Source: an uncultured Lachnospiraceae bacterium
GTDB lineage: Bacteria; Bacillota; Clostridia; Lachnospirales; Lachnospiraceae
Direction of reading: 5' to 3'
Length of the DNA: 5,083 bases
Assembly (NCBI GenBank): GCA_902782655.1
Contig: CACZNY010000375.1
Span: 1-5,083 of the forward strand
The notes beneath the pieces are model-generated. The model made no database searches and was not told where the DNA came from. It saw only the letters and a list, made by a program, of their open reading frames with translations. Made by a program: the position numbers and the translations under genes. Of the stretch, positions 5,029-5,083 are shown piece by piece. Each line of letters starts with the position of its first letter. The stretch's first letter is position 1.

Positions 5029-5083
5029 ATGAATGTAGAGGAAATCCATAATTCAGGAAACAAAGTCGTTAAGGTGCCTGTTA
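5029..5083 (+). CDS. Start of probable NHLM peptidase/ABC exporter, 3' truncated by window
   Basis: An ATG at 5029, two bases after the preceding stop, opens a frame that continues to the window edge: 18 codons, MNVEEIHNSGNKVVKVPV. The K-V-x-K-V-P-V ending resembles the residues just before the catalytic-Cys segment (QMEALECGAA-type) of C39 peptidase domains in NHLM-type ABC transporters, and such a gene usually follows the secretion protein. The catalytic Cys, membrane domain and ATPase are all outside the window. No strong ribosome binding site is visible, so translation probably depends on coupling to the previous gene. If the call is right, the protein would cleave the Gly-Gly leader of the upstream precursor and export its core. 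Confidence 0.6.
   Translation, partial: MNVEEIHNSGNKVVKVPV

Noticed and set aside
4632..5049. Minus-strand open frames across the export operon
   Set aside because: They oppose consistently packed + strand genes with good ribosome binding sites; their sequence has no recognisable domain.
1..5083. CRISPR array, tRNA, rRNA, insertion sequence or attachment site
   Set aside because: I saw no regularly spaced repeats, cloverleaf-like sequence, transposase-like frame or terminal inverted repeats anywhere in the window.

Overview
The window looks like a piece of a Lachnospiraceae-type (Butyrivibrio/Roseburia-like) Firmicutes genome. This is inferred from moderate GC with AT-rich intergenic DNA, strong AGGAGG ribosome binding sites, SARP-type winged helices fused to a receiver domain, large FN3-like surface proteins, and a short protein that resembles the N-terminus of NHLM-type bacteriocin secretion proteins. 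All real genes are on the + strand.

Layout. (1) 2-2260: the 3' part of a large extracellular protein built of degenerate fibronectin-III-like repeats and ending in an Ig-like domain. It is closed by a strong intrinsic terminator (2291-2322), so it is probably a separate transcription unit. (2) 2323-3788: a promoter region with a 10-bp-phased direct repeat, a 16-codon upstream ORF that overlaps the next gene by ATGA, and a 418-aa regulator. The regulator has a receiver domain whose phospho-acceptor Asp is replaced by Asn, followed by two tandem SARP/OmpR-like winged helices. (3) 3789-4415: an AT-rich promoter region and a 121-aa secreted-peptide precursor with a textbook double-glycine leader and an unusual core carrying a CxxC...CxxC zinc-ribbon-like motif. 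It is closed by a strong intrinsic terminator. (4) 4416-5083: the start of an export operon. After a leader with possible RNA structure come two very small, translationally chained ORFs (51 and 24 aa), a 76-aa single-TM protein that looks like an NHLM HlyD-type secretion protein without its extracellular domain, and the first 18 codons of what is probably the NHLM peptidase/ABC exporter.

Working model (inference): the regulator controls a peptide-secretion locus in which the zinc-ribbon peptide is cleaved after Gly-Gly and exported by the NHLM-type transporter that begins at the right edge. The peptide gene has its own promoter region and terminator, as expected for a substrate made in excess over its exporter. 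The most unusual elements are the zinc-ribbon core behind a double-glycine leader, the phosphorylation-incompetent receiver joined to a duplicated SARP domain, and the 76-aa secretion protein. No modification enzyme is visible in the window, so whether the product is a RiPP, an unmodified bacteriocin-like protein or a signalling protein cannot be decided here.
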